Below, piece by piece: positions 25,211 to 35,301 of a DNA stretch of 64,000 nucleotides (the stretch's first letter is position 1; each line of letters begins with the position of its first letter). Source of the DNA: CAISIP01 sp965278985 (lineage in GTDB: Bacteria > Pseudomonadota > Gammaproteobacteria > Burkholderiales > Burkholderiaceae_C); assembly GCA_965278985.1 (NCBI GenBank), contig OZ257131.1:3782001-3846000 (forward strand), in the 5' to 3' direction. Both the position numbers and the translations under genes were made by a program. The notes beneath the pieces are model-generated. The model saw only the letters and a list, made by a program, of their open reading frames with translations. It was not told where the DNA came from and made no database searches.

Positions 25211-26092
25211 GTGGAAAAACGCGTCGTCTTCCGCTCGGCATGGCTGCCCTGGGTGCTGATCGCACCCCAGATGGCCATCATCCTGGTGTTCTTCTTCCTG
25301 CCCGCGGGGCAGGCCCTGCTGCAGTCCGTGCAGCAGTCGGACGCCTTCGGCACCTCCACCGAGTGGGTCGGGCTGGAGAACTTCCGCAACCTGTGGAATG
25401 ACCCCGGCTACCTGGAGTCGTTCTACACCACGGCCATCTTCTCTACGCTGGTGGCGGTGCTGGGCATCGGCCTGTCGCTGCTGCTGGCGGTGTTCGCGGA
25501 CCGGGTCATCAAGGGCACCGCGCTCTACCGCACCCTGCTGATCTGGCCCTATGCCGTGGCACCCGCGGTGGCCGGCGTGTTGTGGCTGTTCATGTTCGCG
25601 CCCAGCGTGGGCGTCGTGTCCTTCTGGCTGCAGGCCTTCGGCATCAACTGGAACCACCTGCTCAATGGCACCCACGCGATGACGCTGGTGGTCATGGCCG
25701 CGGTCTGGAAGCAGATCTCCTACAACTTCCTGTTCTTCGTGGCGGGGCTGCAGAGTATCCCGAAGTCGCTGATCGAGGCGGCCGCCATCGACGGTGCGCG
25801 GCCGTGGCGGCGCTTCTGGACCATCGTGTTCCCGCTGTTGACGCCCACCACCTTCTTCCTGCTGGTGATCAACATCGTCTACGCGTTCTTCGACACCTTC
25901 GCGATCATCGATGCCGCCACCCACGGCGGCCCGGGCAAGGAAACCTCGATCCTTGTCTACAAGGTCTACTACGACGGCTTCAAGGCCATGGACCTCGGCG
26001 GCTCTGCGGCGCAATCGGTGGTGCTGATGGTGATCGTGGTGGTGCTGACCGTCGTGCAGTTCCGGTTCGTAGAGAAGAAAGTGAACTACTGA
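25211..26092 (+). CDS. ugpA: Glycerol-3-phosphate ABC transporter permease UgpA
   Basis: A 293-residue inner-membrane permease with about six transmembrane helices. The EAA loop contact site for the ATPase reads EAAAIDGARPWRRFWTIVFP. The start is GTG 25211-25213, giving MEKRVVFRSAWLPW, the typical UgpA N-terminus; the frame upstream overlaps ugpB and is not coding. Its TGA shares a base with the ugpE ATG (TGATG), so translation is coupled. Confidence 0.94.
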   Translation: MEKRVVFRSAWLPWVLIAPQMAIILVFFFLPAGQALLQSVQQSDAFGTSTEWVGLENFRNLWNDPGYLESFYTTAIFSTLVAVLGIGLSLLLAVFADRVIKGTALYRTLLIWPYAVAPAVAGVLWLFMFAPSVGVVSFWLQAFGINWNHLLNGTHAMTLVVMAAVWKQISYNFLFFVAGLQSIPKSLIEAAAIDGARPWRRFWTIVFPLLTPTTFFLLVINIVYAFFDTFAIIDAATHGGPGKETSILVYKVYYDGFKAMDLGGSAAQSVVLMVIVVVLTVVQFRFVEKKVNY

Positions 26093-26940
26093 TGGTCGAA
26101 CGCCGCCCTCTCCTGACGGCTTTCTCGCACTTCGTCCTGATCGTCGGCGTGCTGATCGTCGCTTTCCCGCTGTACCTGACTTTCGTGGCCTCCACGCAGA
26201 CGCTGCAGGACGTGATCCACCCGCCCATGACCCTGTTGCCGGGCTCCCACCTGGTCGAGAACTACTCGGCAGCCTGGAACGGGCAAGGCAAGTTCGGCTC
26301 CAACGCGCCGGTGGGCCAGATGATGACGGTGAGCCTGATCACCGCGCTGGTGATCGCCATCGGCAAGATCGCCATCTCGCTGCTGTCGGCCTTCGCCATC
26401 GTCTACTTCCGCTTCCCGTTCCGCATGCCCGTGTTCTGGGCCATCTTCGTCACGCTGATGCTGCCGGTGGAAGTGCGCATCGGCCCCACCTACCAGGTGG
26501 TGGCGGACCTCGGGATGCTCAACAGCTACGCCGGCCTGACGGTGCCATTGATCGCCTCGGCCACCGCCACCTTCCTGTTCCGCCAGTTCTTCCTGACCGT
26601 GCCCGAAGAACTGGTGGAGGCTGCGCGCATGGACGGCGCCGGGCCGATGCGCTTCTTCAAGGACGTGCTGGTGCCGCTGTCGCGCACCTCCATCGCCGCG
26701 CTGTTCGTGATCCAGTTCATCTACGGCTGGAACCAGTACCTGTGGCCGCTGCTGGTCACGACCAACGAGGACATGTACCCCGTCGTCATCGGGATCAAGC
26801 GCATGATCTCCGGCGGTGACGCCCAGACCGATTGGCCGGTGGTCATGGCCACGGCCCTGTTGGCCATGGTTCCGCCCGCCCTGGTGGTGATGCTGATGCA
26901 GCGCTGGTTCGTCAAGGGTCTGGTGGACACTGAAAAGTAA
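26092..26940 (+). CDS. ugpE: Glycerol-3-phosphate ABC transporter permease UgpE
   Basis: The second permease subunit, 282 residues, with about six transmembrane helices and the EAA motif EAARMDGAGPMRFFKDVLVP. The start MVERRPLLTAFSHFVL has the usual UgpE form. It overlaps ugpA by one base. A 59-base gap with a GC-rich hairpin separates it from ugpC, so transporter and ATPase levels could be set separately. Confidence 0.95.
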   Translation: MVERRPLLTAFSHFVLIVGVLIVAFPLYLTFVASTQTLQDVIHPPMTLLPGSHLVENYSAAWNGQGKFGSNAPVGQMMTVSLITALVIAIGKIAISLLSAFAIVYFRFPFRMPVFWAIFVTLMLPVEVRIGPTYQVVADLGMLNSYAGLTVPLIASATATFLFRQFFLTVPEELVEAARMDGAGPMRFFKDVLVPLSRTSIAALFVIQFIYGWNQYLWPLLVTTNEDMYPVVIGIKRMISGGDAQTDWPVVMATALLAMVPPALVVMLMQRWFVKGLVDTEK

Positions 26941-26963
26941 ATGACCTGCATGCAGAAACCGGT

Positions 26964-26982
26964 GGCGCCCGCACGCGGCGCC
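26964..26982. repeat. Intercistronic hairpin between ugpE and ugpC
   Basis: Two copies of the self-complementary hexamer GGCGCC are separated by seven bases, forming a GC-only 6-bp stem. It lies in the only sizeable gap within the ugp operon after ugpB-ugpA and lacks a T-run; mRNA stabilisation is a more likely role than termination. Confidence 0.4.
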
Positions 26983-26999
26983 GCCCAACGATAGAGACC

Positions 27000-28015
<1,016 letters not shown>

Positions 28016-28016
<1 letters not shown>

Positions 28017-28765
28017 TGAAGACCACTGCCTGGCCCTACCCTTACTGGGTGGCGCACCGCGGAGCCGGCAAGCTCGCGCCCGAAAACACCCTGGCGGCTT
28101 TTCGCCTGGGTGCCAGCCATGGCTACCGCATGTTCGAATGCGACGTGAAGCTGAGCCAGGACGGCGTTCCCTTCCTGATGCACGACGCCACGCTGAACCG
28201 CAGCACCAACGGCCGCGGCATCGGGGGCGAACACCGCTGGCAAGCCCTGTCCCAGTTGGACGCCGGCAGCTGGCACTCCCGCGCCTACGCTGGCGAGCCG
28301 CTGGCAACGCTGGCCGCAGTTGCGCGCTTCTGCCTGCACAACGCGCTGTTCCTGAACATCGAGATCAAGCCCACCCCTGGCACGGAGCGCCACACCGGCG
28401 AAGTGGTGGCACGCGAGGCCGCCGCCCTGTGGCGCGGCGCTGCCGTGCCCCCGCTGTTGACTTCCTTCGATCCCGAGGCCCTGGAGGGCGCCCGCGCCAA
28501 CGCGCCGCAGCTGCCGCGCGGCCTGTTGCTGGACACCCCGCGCGCGGGCTGGCTGGACACAGCCAAGGGCTTGGAGTGTGTGGCCGTGGTGCTCAACCAC
28601 GCGCTGTGGGACGCGCCGCTGGTGGCCCAGGCGCAGGGTATGGGCTTCAAGTGCCTGAGCTACACCGTCAACGACGACTGGGCCGCGCAGCGCCTGATCG
28701 CATTGGGCACCGACGGCATCATCACCGACCGGGTCGATCTGTTCTCGCCTGCCGCACGCGACTGA
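28016..28765 (+). CDS. ugpQ: Glycerophosphodiester phosphodiesterase UgpQ
   Basis: A 249-residue cytoplasmic phosphodiesterase that splits glycerophosphodiesters into glycerol 3-phosphate and an alcohol. Conserved segments are VAHRGAGKLAPENTLAAF (catalytic His with the Glu/Asn pair), MFECDVKLSQDG, and MHDATLNRSTNG; NIEIKPTPG carries the metal-binding glutamate. No signal peptide is present. It closes the ugpBAECQ operon, so the cell can both import and hydrolyse deacylated phospholipid headgroups. Confidence 0.95.
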
Positions 28766-28944
28766 GGGCACCATCCACGGGATACGCCCTGCGGCGGATG
28801 CAACGCGCCAGCGGGCGATGCGCAGCCATGGGCTGGCAGAATGGGCGGCCCCGGCGCGCCACAAGGCCGCTGCGGCGTTCACCGCCATCAAAGGATGCCC
28901 GCTGATCACCGCAACCGACCTCCACGCCGTTGCCAAGGAACACC

Positions 28945-29664
28945 ATGACCACCCACGACGCATCCCCCCAGCGCCTGCTGCTATTGAGCAATTCTCGCAA
29001 TCCTGCCGGCGAATACCTGGTGCACGCCCGCGAGGCCATCACCCGCTTCGTGGGCCCGCGCCGCCAGGCCCTGTTCTTTCCCTTCGCCGGCACCACCATC
29101 GCCTGGGACGCCTACCTGGCGATGGCCCAGGCGGCGCTGCGCCCCTGCGGCCTGGAACTCACCACGGCCCACACCAGCGCCGACCTGGCACGCGCCATCG
29201 CCGACGCCGAGGTGCTGGTCGTGGGAGGTGGCAACACTTTCCGGCTGCTGCACGAGATGCGGGTGCACCGGGCGCTGGAGCCCCTGCGCGAGGCCATCCT
29301 GGCGGGCAAGCCCTACATCGGCTGGAGCGCCGGCTCCGTGCTCGCCTCCCCCACCATCTGCACCACCAACGACATGCCCATCGTGAATCCGGGTGGCTTC
29401 GATGCGCTGGGGGTGGTGCCTTTCCAGATCAACGCGCACTACACCAACGCCCTGCCCACGGGGCACCAGGGCGAGACCCGCAACCAGCGGCTGGCCGAAT
29501 ACTTGGTGATGAATCCGCATGCCCGCGTGCTGGCGCTGCCCGAAGGCAACTGGCTGGAGGCGCAAGGCCTGCACTACACCGTGCACGGCCCGCATACCAA
29601 CTGGCTGTTCCGTGCTGGCAAGGAGCCAATGGCCGTGGCGCAGGGGCCCTTGGCGCTTTCCTGA
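28945..29664 (+). CDS. pepE: Dipeptidase E (Asp-X dipeptidase)
   Basis: A 239-residue serine peptidase of family S51 that cleaves dipeptides with N-terminal aspartate. The nucleophile serine sits in GWSAGS near residue 127. LLLLSNSRNPAGEYL, VVGGGNTFRLL, and the C-terminal PEGNWLEAQG segment are typical. I chose the ATG with AAGGA five bases upstream; an in-frame TTG 15 bases earlier is less likely. The 179-base gap upstream holds no gene and no clear promoter that I can support. Confidence 0.93.
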   Translation: MTTHDASPQRLLLLSNSRNPAGEYLVHAREAITRFVGPRRQALFFPFAGTTIAWDAYLAMAQAALRPCGLELTTAHTSADLARAIADAEVLVVGGGNTFRLLHEMRVHRALEPLREAILAGKPYIGWSAGSVLASPTICTTNDMPIVNPGGFDALGVVPFQINAHYTNALPTGHQGETRNQRLAEYLVMNPHARVLALPEGNWLEAQGLHYTVHGPHTNWLFRAGKEPMAVAQGPLALS

Positions 29665-29723
29665 AGTTTCCTGGAGTGCTGTCCTGAAGTCTGTCCCTCA
29701 CGCCCCTGCCTGACGCTTCGCCC

Positions 29724-30590
29724 GTGCGCCCCACCTCCGAAGACCCCTTCGAGCCGCACGGCGGCATGCCGCTGCGGCGCCGCCTCTCGGCATGGATCAC
29801 CCGCCTGGGGGCACTGCGCGCCACGCTGCTCATCACGTTCGCGGGCTCCCTGGGCTCGCTCGGCCTGACATGGCTGCTGCTGCACGGCATGGGCCATGCG
29901 GAGATGGGCGATGCGCTGTGGATCTCGCTGCTGGTGCCCATTCCCCTGGGCTTCCTGTTCGGCGGCACCACCATCCTGCTGGTGATCGCGCTCGAATCCG
30001 CGCGCCAGCAGGTGCAGGAAATGGCCCTGGCCGATGCCCTGACCGGCCTGGGCAACCGCCGCCGCTTCGTGCCCGCAGCACGGCGCGAGGTCGATCTGGC
30101 GCGCCGCCACCGGCAACCCCTGGCCCTGCTGATGATGGACATCGACCACTTCAAGCGCATCAACGATACCTACGGCCACCAGGTCGGCGACCTGGCGCTG
30201 CAGGAGATCGGCAGGCGCTGCACCCAGGTCCTGCGCCATACCGACCTGCTGGCGCGCTGGGGCGGCGAGGAATTCATCATGCTGCTGCCCAACACCGGCG
30301 CGGAGCAGGCGCTGCTGCTGGCCGAGCGTGTGCGCCAAACCGTCTCCGCCACACCGTTGCTGCTGGCGACCCAGAAAGCGCCCATCCCCATGACCGTGAG
30401 CATCGGGGTGGTGGGGGTGCCGGTGGGCCGATTCGCGACGCTGGACGCCCTGATCCAGTTTGCAGACCGTGCGCTCTACAGCGCCAAATCCGGTGGTCGG
30501 GACCAGGTGGCGGTGTGCGATCCGCCGCCCCCACGCGAAGACACACCCGACAGCAAAGACCGGCGGCAGGATGCCCGCGCGCCGGTGTGA
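29724..30590 (+). CDS. Membrane-anchored GGDEF-domain diguanylate cyclase
   Basis: 288 residues from a GTG start. Two hydrophobic segments (about residues 33-54 and 65-90) with only a short loop between them are followed by a GGDEF domain. The active site GGEEF is near residues 179-183, and the inhibitory-site motif RHTD lies five residues before it, so an active, feedback-inhibited cyclase is expected. DALTGLGNRRRF opens the domain. No periplasmic sensor domain is present. It stands alone 59 bases after pepE. Confidence 0.88.
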   Translation: MRPTSEDPFEPHGGMPLRRRLSAWITRLGALRATLLITFAGSLGSLGLTWLLLHGMGHAEMGDALWISLLVPIPLGFLFGGTTILLVIALESARQQVQEMALADALTGLGNRRRFVPAARREVDLARRHRQPLALLMMDIDHFKRINDTYGHQVGDLALQEIGRRCTQVLRHTDLLARWGGEEFIMLLPNTGAEQALLLAERVRQTVSATPLLLATQKAPIPMTVSIGVVGVPVGRFATLDALIQFADRALYSAKSGGRDQVAVCDPPPPREDTPDSKDRRQDARAPV

Positions 30591-30629
30591 CCCGGACCTG
30601 GAACGACGGCGTGGTTGGGGCAGTCGCGG

Positions 30630-30902
30630 CTAACGCAGGCCGCGCATGCCCCACTGCACAGTGCCGGCGACGAGCACCAGGGCCCCGTAGGTGAGCATCA
30701 TGCCGTCGCGCCCGCCGACCCACAGGCCCGCGCCCAGCACGGCCAACCCCAGCAAGGCGTGCACGGCGCATTGGCCCATGTAACGGCGTGGCCGAGTGGC
30801 GCCCGCACCCACCCAACGCCCGAGCAGGGGCATCAGCAACGCCAGCACAAGGGCCGGCGCCGCAAAATTGAAAAGATGATTGATGCTGAGCAAAAGCCCC
30901 AT
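30630..30902 (-). CDS. Small hypothetical membrane protein
   Basis: A 90-residue protein with about three hydrophobic helices: NFAAPALVLALLMPLLG, the AVHALLGLAVLGAGLWV region, and MLTYGALVLVAGTVQW. I do not recognise the family. The ATG chosen places the start 28 bases from the divergent hemA start; an upstream extension would run into hemA. Codon and base use match its neighbours. Its 3' end converges on the GGDEF gene with a 39-base gap. Confidence 0.7.
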   Translation of the reverse strand: MGLLLSINHLFNFAAPALVLALLMPLLGRWVGAGATRPRRYMGQCAVHALLGLAVLGAGLWVGGRDGMMLTYGALVLVAGTVQWGMRGLR

Positions 30903-30914
30903 GGCGCTGGCAAT

Positions 30915-30922
30915 TTTATAAT
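30915..30922. promoter_or_regulatory. Shared AT-rich -10 region between hemA and a membrane gene
   Basis: The sequence TTTATAAT reads TATAAT on the plus strand (30917-30922), eight bases before the hemA ATG, and TATAAA on the minus strand, 12 bases before the divergent gene's ATG. Neither strand shows a good -35 hexamer. The closeness to both start codons implies very short or absent 5' leaders. Confidence 0.45.
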
Positions 30923-30930
30923 CCGCCGTT

Positions 30931-32190
30931 ATGGCAGTCTGGGCCCTCGGCATCAACCACACGACCGCGCCGCTGGATCTGCGCGGCCGGTTCGCGTTCG
31001 CCAGTGAACAGATGGCCTCTCACCTGGAAGGTTTCCGCGGCGCCTTCACGCGCGCGCCCGAGGCCACCATCGTCTCCACCTGCAACCGCACCGAGATCTA
31101 CTGCGCCGCAGAGCGGCCCGATCCGGGCACCACGCTGGACTGGCTGGCCCATGCCGGGGGCGTCTCTCCCGCATTGCTGCGCTCGCACGCCTACACGCTG
31201 GAAGACGACCTGGTGGCCCGCCACGCCTTCCGCGTGGCCAGCGGGCTGGACTCGATGGTGCTGGGCGAGCCCCAGATCCTGGGCCAGCTCAAGGACGCCG
31301 TGCGCAGTGCAGAGCAGGCCGGTGCCCTGGGCACCACGCTGAGCCAGCTGTTCCAGCGCTCCTTCGCCGTGGCCAAGGAGGTGCGCACCTCCACCGAGAT
31401 CGGCGCGCATTCGATCAGCATGGCCGCCGCCGTGGTGCGCCTGGCCAGCCAGCTGTTCGAACATCTCGATGAGGTCAAAGTGCTGTTCGTCGGCGCGGGC
31501 GAGATGATCGAGCTCTGCGCCACGCATTTCGCCGCGCGCAAGCCCCGCTCCATCATGGTCGCCAACCGCACGCTGGAGCGCGGCGAACGGCTGGCCGCGA
31601 CGTTCGACGCCTCGGTGATGCGCCTGGCCGACCTGCCCGAGCGGCTGCACGAGTTCGACGCCGTCATCAGCTGCACAGCCAGCAGCCTGCCCATCATCGG
31701 CCTGGGCGCCGTGGAACGTGCCCTCAAGCGCCGCAAGCACCGTCCCATCTTCATGGTCGACCTGGCCGTGCCGCGCGACATCGAGCCCGAGGTCAAGGCG
31801 TTGCAGGACGTCTACCTCTACACGGTCGACGACCTGGCCCATGTGGTGCAGACCGGCCAGGCCCAACGCCAGGCCGCCGTGGCGCAGGCCGAGGCGATCA
31901 TCGATGCCGGCGTGCAGAGCTTCATGCACTGGGTCGACCAGCGCGGCTCCGTGCCGCTGATCCAGCAGCTCAATGCCCAGGCCGACGAATGGCGGCTGGC
32001 CGAGGTGCAACGCGCGCGCAAGCTGCTGACCAAGGGCGAGGACGTGGAGGCAGTGCTCGATGCCCTGGCCCGCGGGCTGACGCAGAAGATGCTCCACGGC
32101 GCCATGGCCGAGCTGCGTGCGGGGGATGCCGAGGCGCGCGCGCAGGCCAGCGCGGCCGTGCAGCATTTCTTCCTGCGCAAGGAACGTTAG
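30931..32190 (+). CDS. hemA: Glutamyl-tRNA reductase
   Basis: Reduces glutamyl-tRNA to glutamate-1-semialdehyde, the first step of C5-pathway tetrapyrrole synthesis. The 419 residues start MAVWALGINHTTAPLDLR; the catalytic Cys51 lies in STCNRTEIY. The segment LGEPQILGQLK and a Rossmann domain (VLFVGAGEMIELCA) follow, then a helical dimerisation tail. There is no recognisable Shine-Dalgarno sequence, and a TATAAT box lies eight bases before the ATG, so the mRNA may be leaderless. It heads hemA-prfA-prmC-grxD. Confidence 0.97.
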   Translation: MAVWALGINHTTAPLDLRGRFAFASEQMASHLEGFRGAFTRAPEATIVSTCNRTEIYCAAERPDPGTTLDWLAHAGGVSPALLRSHAYTLEDDLVARHAFRVASGLDSMVLGEPQILGQLKDAVRSAEQAGALGTTLSQLFQRSFAVAKEVRTSTEIGAHSISMAAAVVRLASQLFEHLDEVKVLFVGAGEMIELCATHFAARKPRSIMVANRTLERGERLAATFDASVMRLADLPERLHEFDAVISCTASSLPIIGLGAVERALKRRKHRPIFMVDLAVPRDIEPEVKALQDVYLYTVDDLAHVVQTGQAQRQAAVAQAEAIIDAGVQSFMHWVDQRGSVPLIQQLNAQADEWRLAEVQRARKLLTKGEDVEAVLDALARGLTQKMLHGAMAELRAGDAEARAQASAAVQHFFLRKER

Positions 32191-32209
32191 CGGCCTTCGT
32201 CACGCCGCG

Positions 32210-32231
32210 CCGGCAGCCTGCCTGCTGCCGG
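32210..32231 (+). terminator. Terminator-like hairpin between hemA and prfA
   Basis: CCGGCAGC and GCTGCCGG form a perfect 8-bp stem with a 6-base loop, followed by only three T residues. It begins 20 bases after the hemA stop and could partly separate hemA from prfA expression. The short T-run makes full termination doubtful. Confidence 0.45.
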
Positions 32232-32281
32232 TTTCACGATTCCCGGCGCCCATCGCGCCCTCGCCTCCCGCTCCCCACGCC

Positions 32282-33379
32282 ATGAAGCACTTCTTCCGAC
32301 AGCAACTCGAACGTTATGCCGTGCGCCTGCAGGAGCTGGAATTTCTGCTGTCGCGCGAAGACATCATGCGCGACATGGACCAGTTCCTGGTGCTGTCGCG
32401 CGAGCACTCCGACGTGGCGGCCGTGGCCGGGCGCTGGGCGCGCTACCAGCAGCGGGAGGCCGACACCACTGCCGCCCGTGAGCTGCTGGAATCCTCGGCG
32501 GGGGACGCGGACATGGCGGCCATGGCGCAGGAGGAACTCGACGGCGCGGCGGCGGAGCTTGCCGAACTCGACGCCGAACTGCAGCGCATGCTGCTGCCCA
32601 AGGACCCGGACGACACGCGCAATGCCTTCCTGGAAATCCGCGCGGGCACGGGCGGCGACGAATCCGCCCTTTTCGCCGCCGACCTGCTGCGCATGTACAC
32701 GCGCTACTGCGAGCGGCAGGGCTGGAAGACCGAGATCATCAGCGAGTCGCCATCCGAACTGGGCGGTTTCAAGGAAGTGGTGGCCCGCATCACCGGCGAA
32801 AAGGTCTACGGCGCACTCAAGTTCGAGTCGGGCGGCCACCGCGTGCAGCGCGTGCCGCTGACCGAGACCCAGGGCCGCATCCATACCAGTGCCTGCACGA
32901 TTGCCGTGCTGCCCGAGCCCGACGAATCCGTGGCGGTGCAGATCAACCCGGCCGACCTGCGCATCGACACCTACCGCGCCAGCGGCGCGGGCGGCCAGCA
33001 CATCAACAAGACCGACTCGGCGGTGCGCATCACGCACATCCCCACCGGCATCGTGGCCGAGTGCCAGGACGACCGCAGCCAGCACCGCAACAAGGCCAAG
33101 GCCCTGCAGGTGCTGTCGGCGCGGATCCAGGAGAAGGAACGCAGTGAGCGCGCCGCCAAGGACGCGGCCGAGCGCAAGAACCTGATCGGCTCGGGCGACC
33201 GCAGCGACCGCATCCGCACCTACAACTTCCCGCAGGGGCGGCTGACCGACCACCGCATCAACCTCACGCTCTACAAGCTGCTGACCATCATGGAAGGGGA
33301 CCTCGACGACGTGGTGCAGGCCCTGCAAGCCGCGCAAGCGGCCGAGCAGCTGCAGGCGCTGGAGGTGGGCGCGGCCTGA
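32282..33379 (+). CDS. prfA: Peptide chain release factor 1
   Basis: Recognises UAA and UAG stop codons. The 365 residues include the PxT-type codon-recognition tripeptide PLT in RVPLTETQGRIHTSA (RF1 rather than the SPF of RF2) and the GGQ motif in GAGGQHINKTD near residue 235, whose glutamine is the target of the PrmC methyltransferase encoded next. Start ATG 32282 gives MKHFFRQQLERY. The gene order hemA-prfA-prmC is widespread. Confidence 0.97.
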   Translation: MKHFFRQQLERYAVRLQELEFLLSREDIMRDMDQFLVLSREHSDVAAVAGRWARYQQREADTTAARELLESSAGDADMAAMAQEELDGAAAELAELDAELQRMLLPKDPDDTRNAFLEIRAGTGGDESALFAADLLRMYTRYCERQGWKTEIISESPSELGGFKEVVARITGEKVYGALKFESGGHRVQRVPLTETQGRIHTSACTIAVLPEPDESVAVQINPADLRIDTYRASGAGGQHINKTDSAVRITHIPTGIVAECQDDRSQHRNKAKALQVLSARIQEKERSERAAKDAAERKNLIGSGDRSDRIRTYNFPQGRLTDHRINLTLYKLLTIMEGDLDDVVQALQAAQAAEQLQALEVGAA

Positions 33380-33401
33380 GCCGCCTTCCATCGCGTTTCT
33401 C

Positions 33402-34262
33402 ATGGTCGACTTGCAATCCGCGCTGCGCCAGGCCCAGGCCGAGGGCGTGGACCGCCTGGACGCCCAGCTGCTGCTGCTGAGCGCGCTGGGTACCCCGCCC
33501 ACCGACATCCACCACCGGCGGAGCTGGCTGCTGGCCCATGGCGACGACCCGCTGGCGCCGGATGCCGCAGCCAATTTCGCAACGTTGCTGCGACGGCGCC
33601 TCAACGGAGAGCCTGTGGCCTACCTCACGGGCCACAAGGAATTTTTCGGCCTGGACCTGCTCGTGGACTCCCGCGTGCTGGTCCCCCGGCCTGACACAGA
33701 GATCCTGGTGGAATGGGCGTTGGACGTATTGCGCGAGGAAGCCGCCCGGCACCCGCCCGGCACCCCGCTGGCCGCGCTGGACCTCGGCACCGGCAGCGGT
33801 GCGATCGCCCTGGCCCTGCTGCAGCAGGTACCCACCCTGCGGATGGACGCGGTGGACGCCAGCGACGCCGCCGTGGCCGTGGCCCGCCAGAACGCGCAGC
33901 AGCTGGGCCTGCCCCTGCAAGTCCTGCAGGGCCGCTGGCTCGCCCCCGTGCTGCGGCGCTACCACTGCATCGTGTCCAACCCGCCGTACATCGCCGAGCA
34001 CGACCCCCATCTTCCCGCGCTGGCGCACGAACCGCGGGAAGCGCTGGTGGCGGGTGCCGATGGCCTGGATGACATCCGGCACATCGTGGCAAACGCCCCA
34101 GCGCACCTGGAAGACGGCGGCTGGCTGCTGCTGGAACACGGTTTCGACCAGGCCGCCACCGTGCAGGGGATGCTGCAAGACCGTGGTTTCACCGCCGTCC
34201 AGAGCCGGCTCGACCTGGCTGGCCACCAGCGCTGCACCGGCGGCCGCTGGCTGCGCCCCTGA
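33402..34262 (+). CDS. prmC: Release factor glutamine N5-methyltransferase PrmC
   Basis: Methylates the GGQ glutamine of the release factors. The 286-residue protein has an N-terminal helical domain, the SAM-binding motif LDLGTGSGAIALAL, and the catalytic NPPY in IVSNPPYIAEHDPHL. It starts 22 bases after prfA, the factor it modifies. Confidence 0.96.
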   Translation: MVDLQSALRQAQAEGVDRLDAQLLLLSALGTPPTDIHHRRSWLLAHGDDPLAPDAAANFATLLRRRLNGEPVAYLTGHKEFFGLDLLVDSRVLVPRPDTEILVEWALDVLREEAARHPPGTPLAALDLGTGSGAIALALLQQVPTLRMDAVDASDAAVAVARQNAQQLGLPLQVLQGRWLAPVLRRYHCIVSNPPYIAEHDPHLPALAHEPREALVAGADGLDDIRHIVANAPAHLEDGGWLLLEHGFDQAATVQGMLQDRGFTAVQSRLDLAGHQRCTGGRWLRP

Positions 34263-34332
34263 GGTGCAGCCCCGCGCCAGCGCGGCCAGGATGAAAGTGA
34301 AATAATCCTCGCCCAGTACAAGGAGTCAGGCA

Positions 34333-34656
34333 ATGAGCGATACCCAGCAACGCATCGACCAACTGGTCAAGGGCAACGAAGTCCTGCTGTTCATGAAGGG
34401 AACGGCGAGTTTTCCGCAATGCGGCTTTTCCGGCCGCGCCATCCAGATCCTCAAGGCCTGCGGCGTCGAGCCCAAGTCGCTGAAGACCGTGAACGTGCTG
34501 GAAGATCCCGAGATCCGGGCCGGCATCAAGGACTACAGCAACTGGCCCACCATCCCGCAGCTGTATGTGAAGGGCGAGTTCATCGGTGGCTCGGACATCA
34601 TGATGGAGATGTACGAGAACGGCGAGCTGCAGCAGGTGCTGAACAAGCCCGCCTGA
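34333..34656 (+). CDS. grxD: Monothiol glutaredoxin Grx4
   Basis: 107 residues with the CGFS active site (Cys30) and the segments TWPQLYVKGEF-like (here TIPQLYVKGEFIGG) and DIMMEMYENGEL. Monothiol CGFS glutaredoxins carry [2Fe-2S] clusters and take part in Fe-S delivery and iron regulation. It lies 70 bases after prmC and probably belongs to the hemA cluster. Its 3' end converges on the transglycosylase gene with nine bases between. Confidence 0.96.
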   Translation: MSDTQQRIDQLVKGNEVLLFMKGTASFPQCGFSGRAIQILKACGVEPKSLKTVNVLEDPEIRAGIKDYSNWPTIPQLYVKGEFIGGSDIMMEMYENGELQQVLNKPA

Positions 34657-34665
34657 CCTGCCTCG

Positions 34666-35301
34666 TCAGGCTCCGGCGGCGGTATCGCTGAACTGCCAGT
34701 TGCGCGCGGCGGCGAACACCGCATCCGGATAGGGCGCGCGCCCCCGCGAGCCGTTGTACCGGCCCAGCGCCATGAACAGGTCACCGCGCTCGCGGTCCAG
34801 GTAATGGCGCAGGATCACGCAGCCGAAACGCAGGTTGGTCTGCATGTGGAACAGCCGTGAGGCGTCCCCGTCGGCCAGCACCCGCGTCCAGAAGGGCATG
34901 ACCTGCATGTAGCCGCGGGCGCCCGCGACGGACACGGCGAACTTCCGGAACGCACTCTCCACCTGGATCAGGCCCAGCACCAGCGAGGTGTCCAGGCCGG
35001 CGCGCTTGCTCTCGTACCAGACCGACTGCAGGAATTCCTTGCGGGTGTCCAGATCGGGCTTGCGCCGCACCAGCCGGCCGCTCATGGCCGACAACCAGCG
35101 CAGATAGAACATCCGGGACGCCGTGTCGGCGAACTCCGGCTCCAGCGGCGTGGAGCCATGGATCGCCGCGCTCAGCGCGGAGCGCACGGAATCGACCAGC
35201 GGCTCCTCGATCTGCGCACCCGCGTGTGCCGACGGGCCGAACGCTCCCCAGGCACAGGCCATCCCGGCCTGCGCAGCGATCCAGCGCCGCCGGTCCATCA
35301 T
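34666..35301 (-). CDS. Lytic transglycosylase domain protein
   Basis: A 211-residue SLT-type muramidase. The catalytic glutamate lies in GLIQVESAF, followed by GARGYMQVMPFW and GRYNGSRGRAPYPDAV, as in family 1 lytic transglycosylases. The N-terminus MMDRRRWIAAQAGMACAW has a basic RRR followed by a hydrophobic stretch ending at AHA, which may be a Tat signal. The ATG overlaps the stop of the DUF418 gene (ATGA). It should cleave peptidoglycan glycan strands in the periplasm; the partner machine is unknown. Confidence 0.87.
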   Translation of the reverse strand: MMDRRRWIAAQAGMACAWGAFGPSAHAGAQIEEPLVDSVRSALSAAIHGSTPLEPEFADTASRMFYLRWLSAMSGRLVRRKPDLDTRKEFLQSVWYESKRAGLDTSLVLGLIQVESAFRKFAVSVAGARGYMQVMPFWTRVLADGDASRLFHMQTNLRFGCVILRHYLDRERGDLFMALGRYNGSRGRAPYPDAVFAAARNWQFSDTAAGA

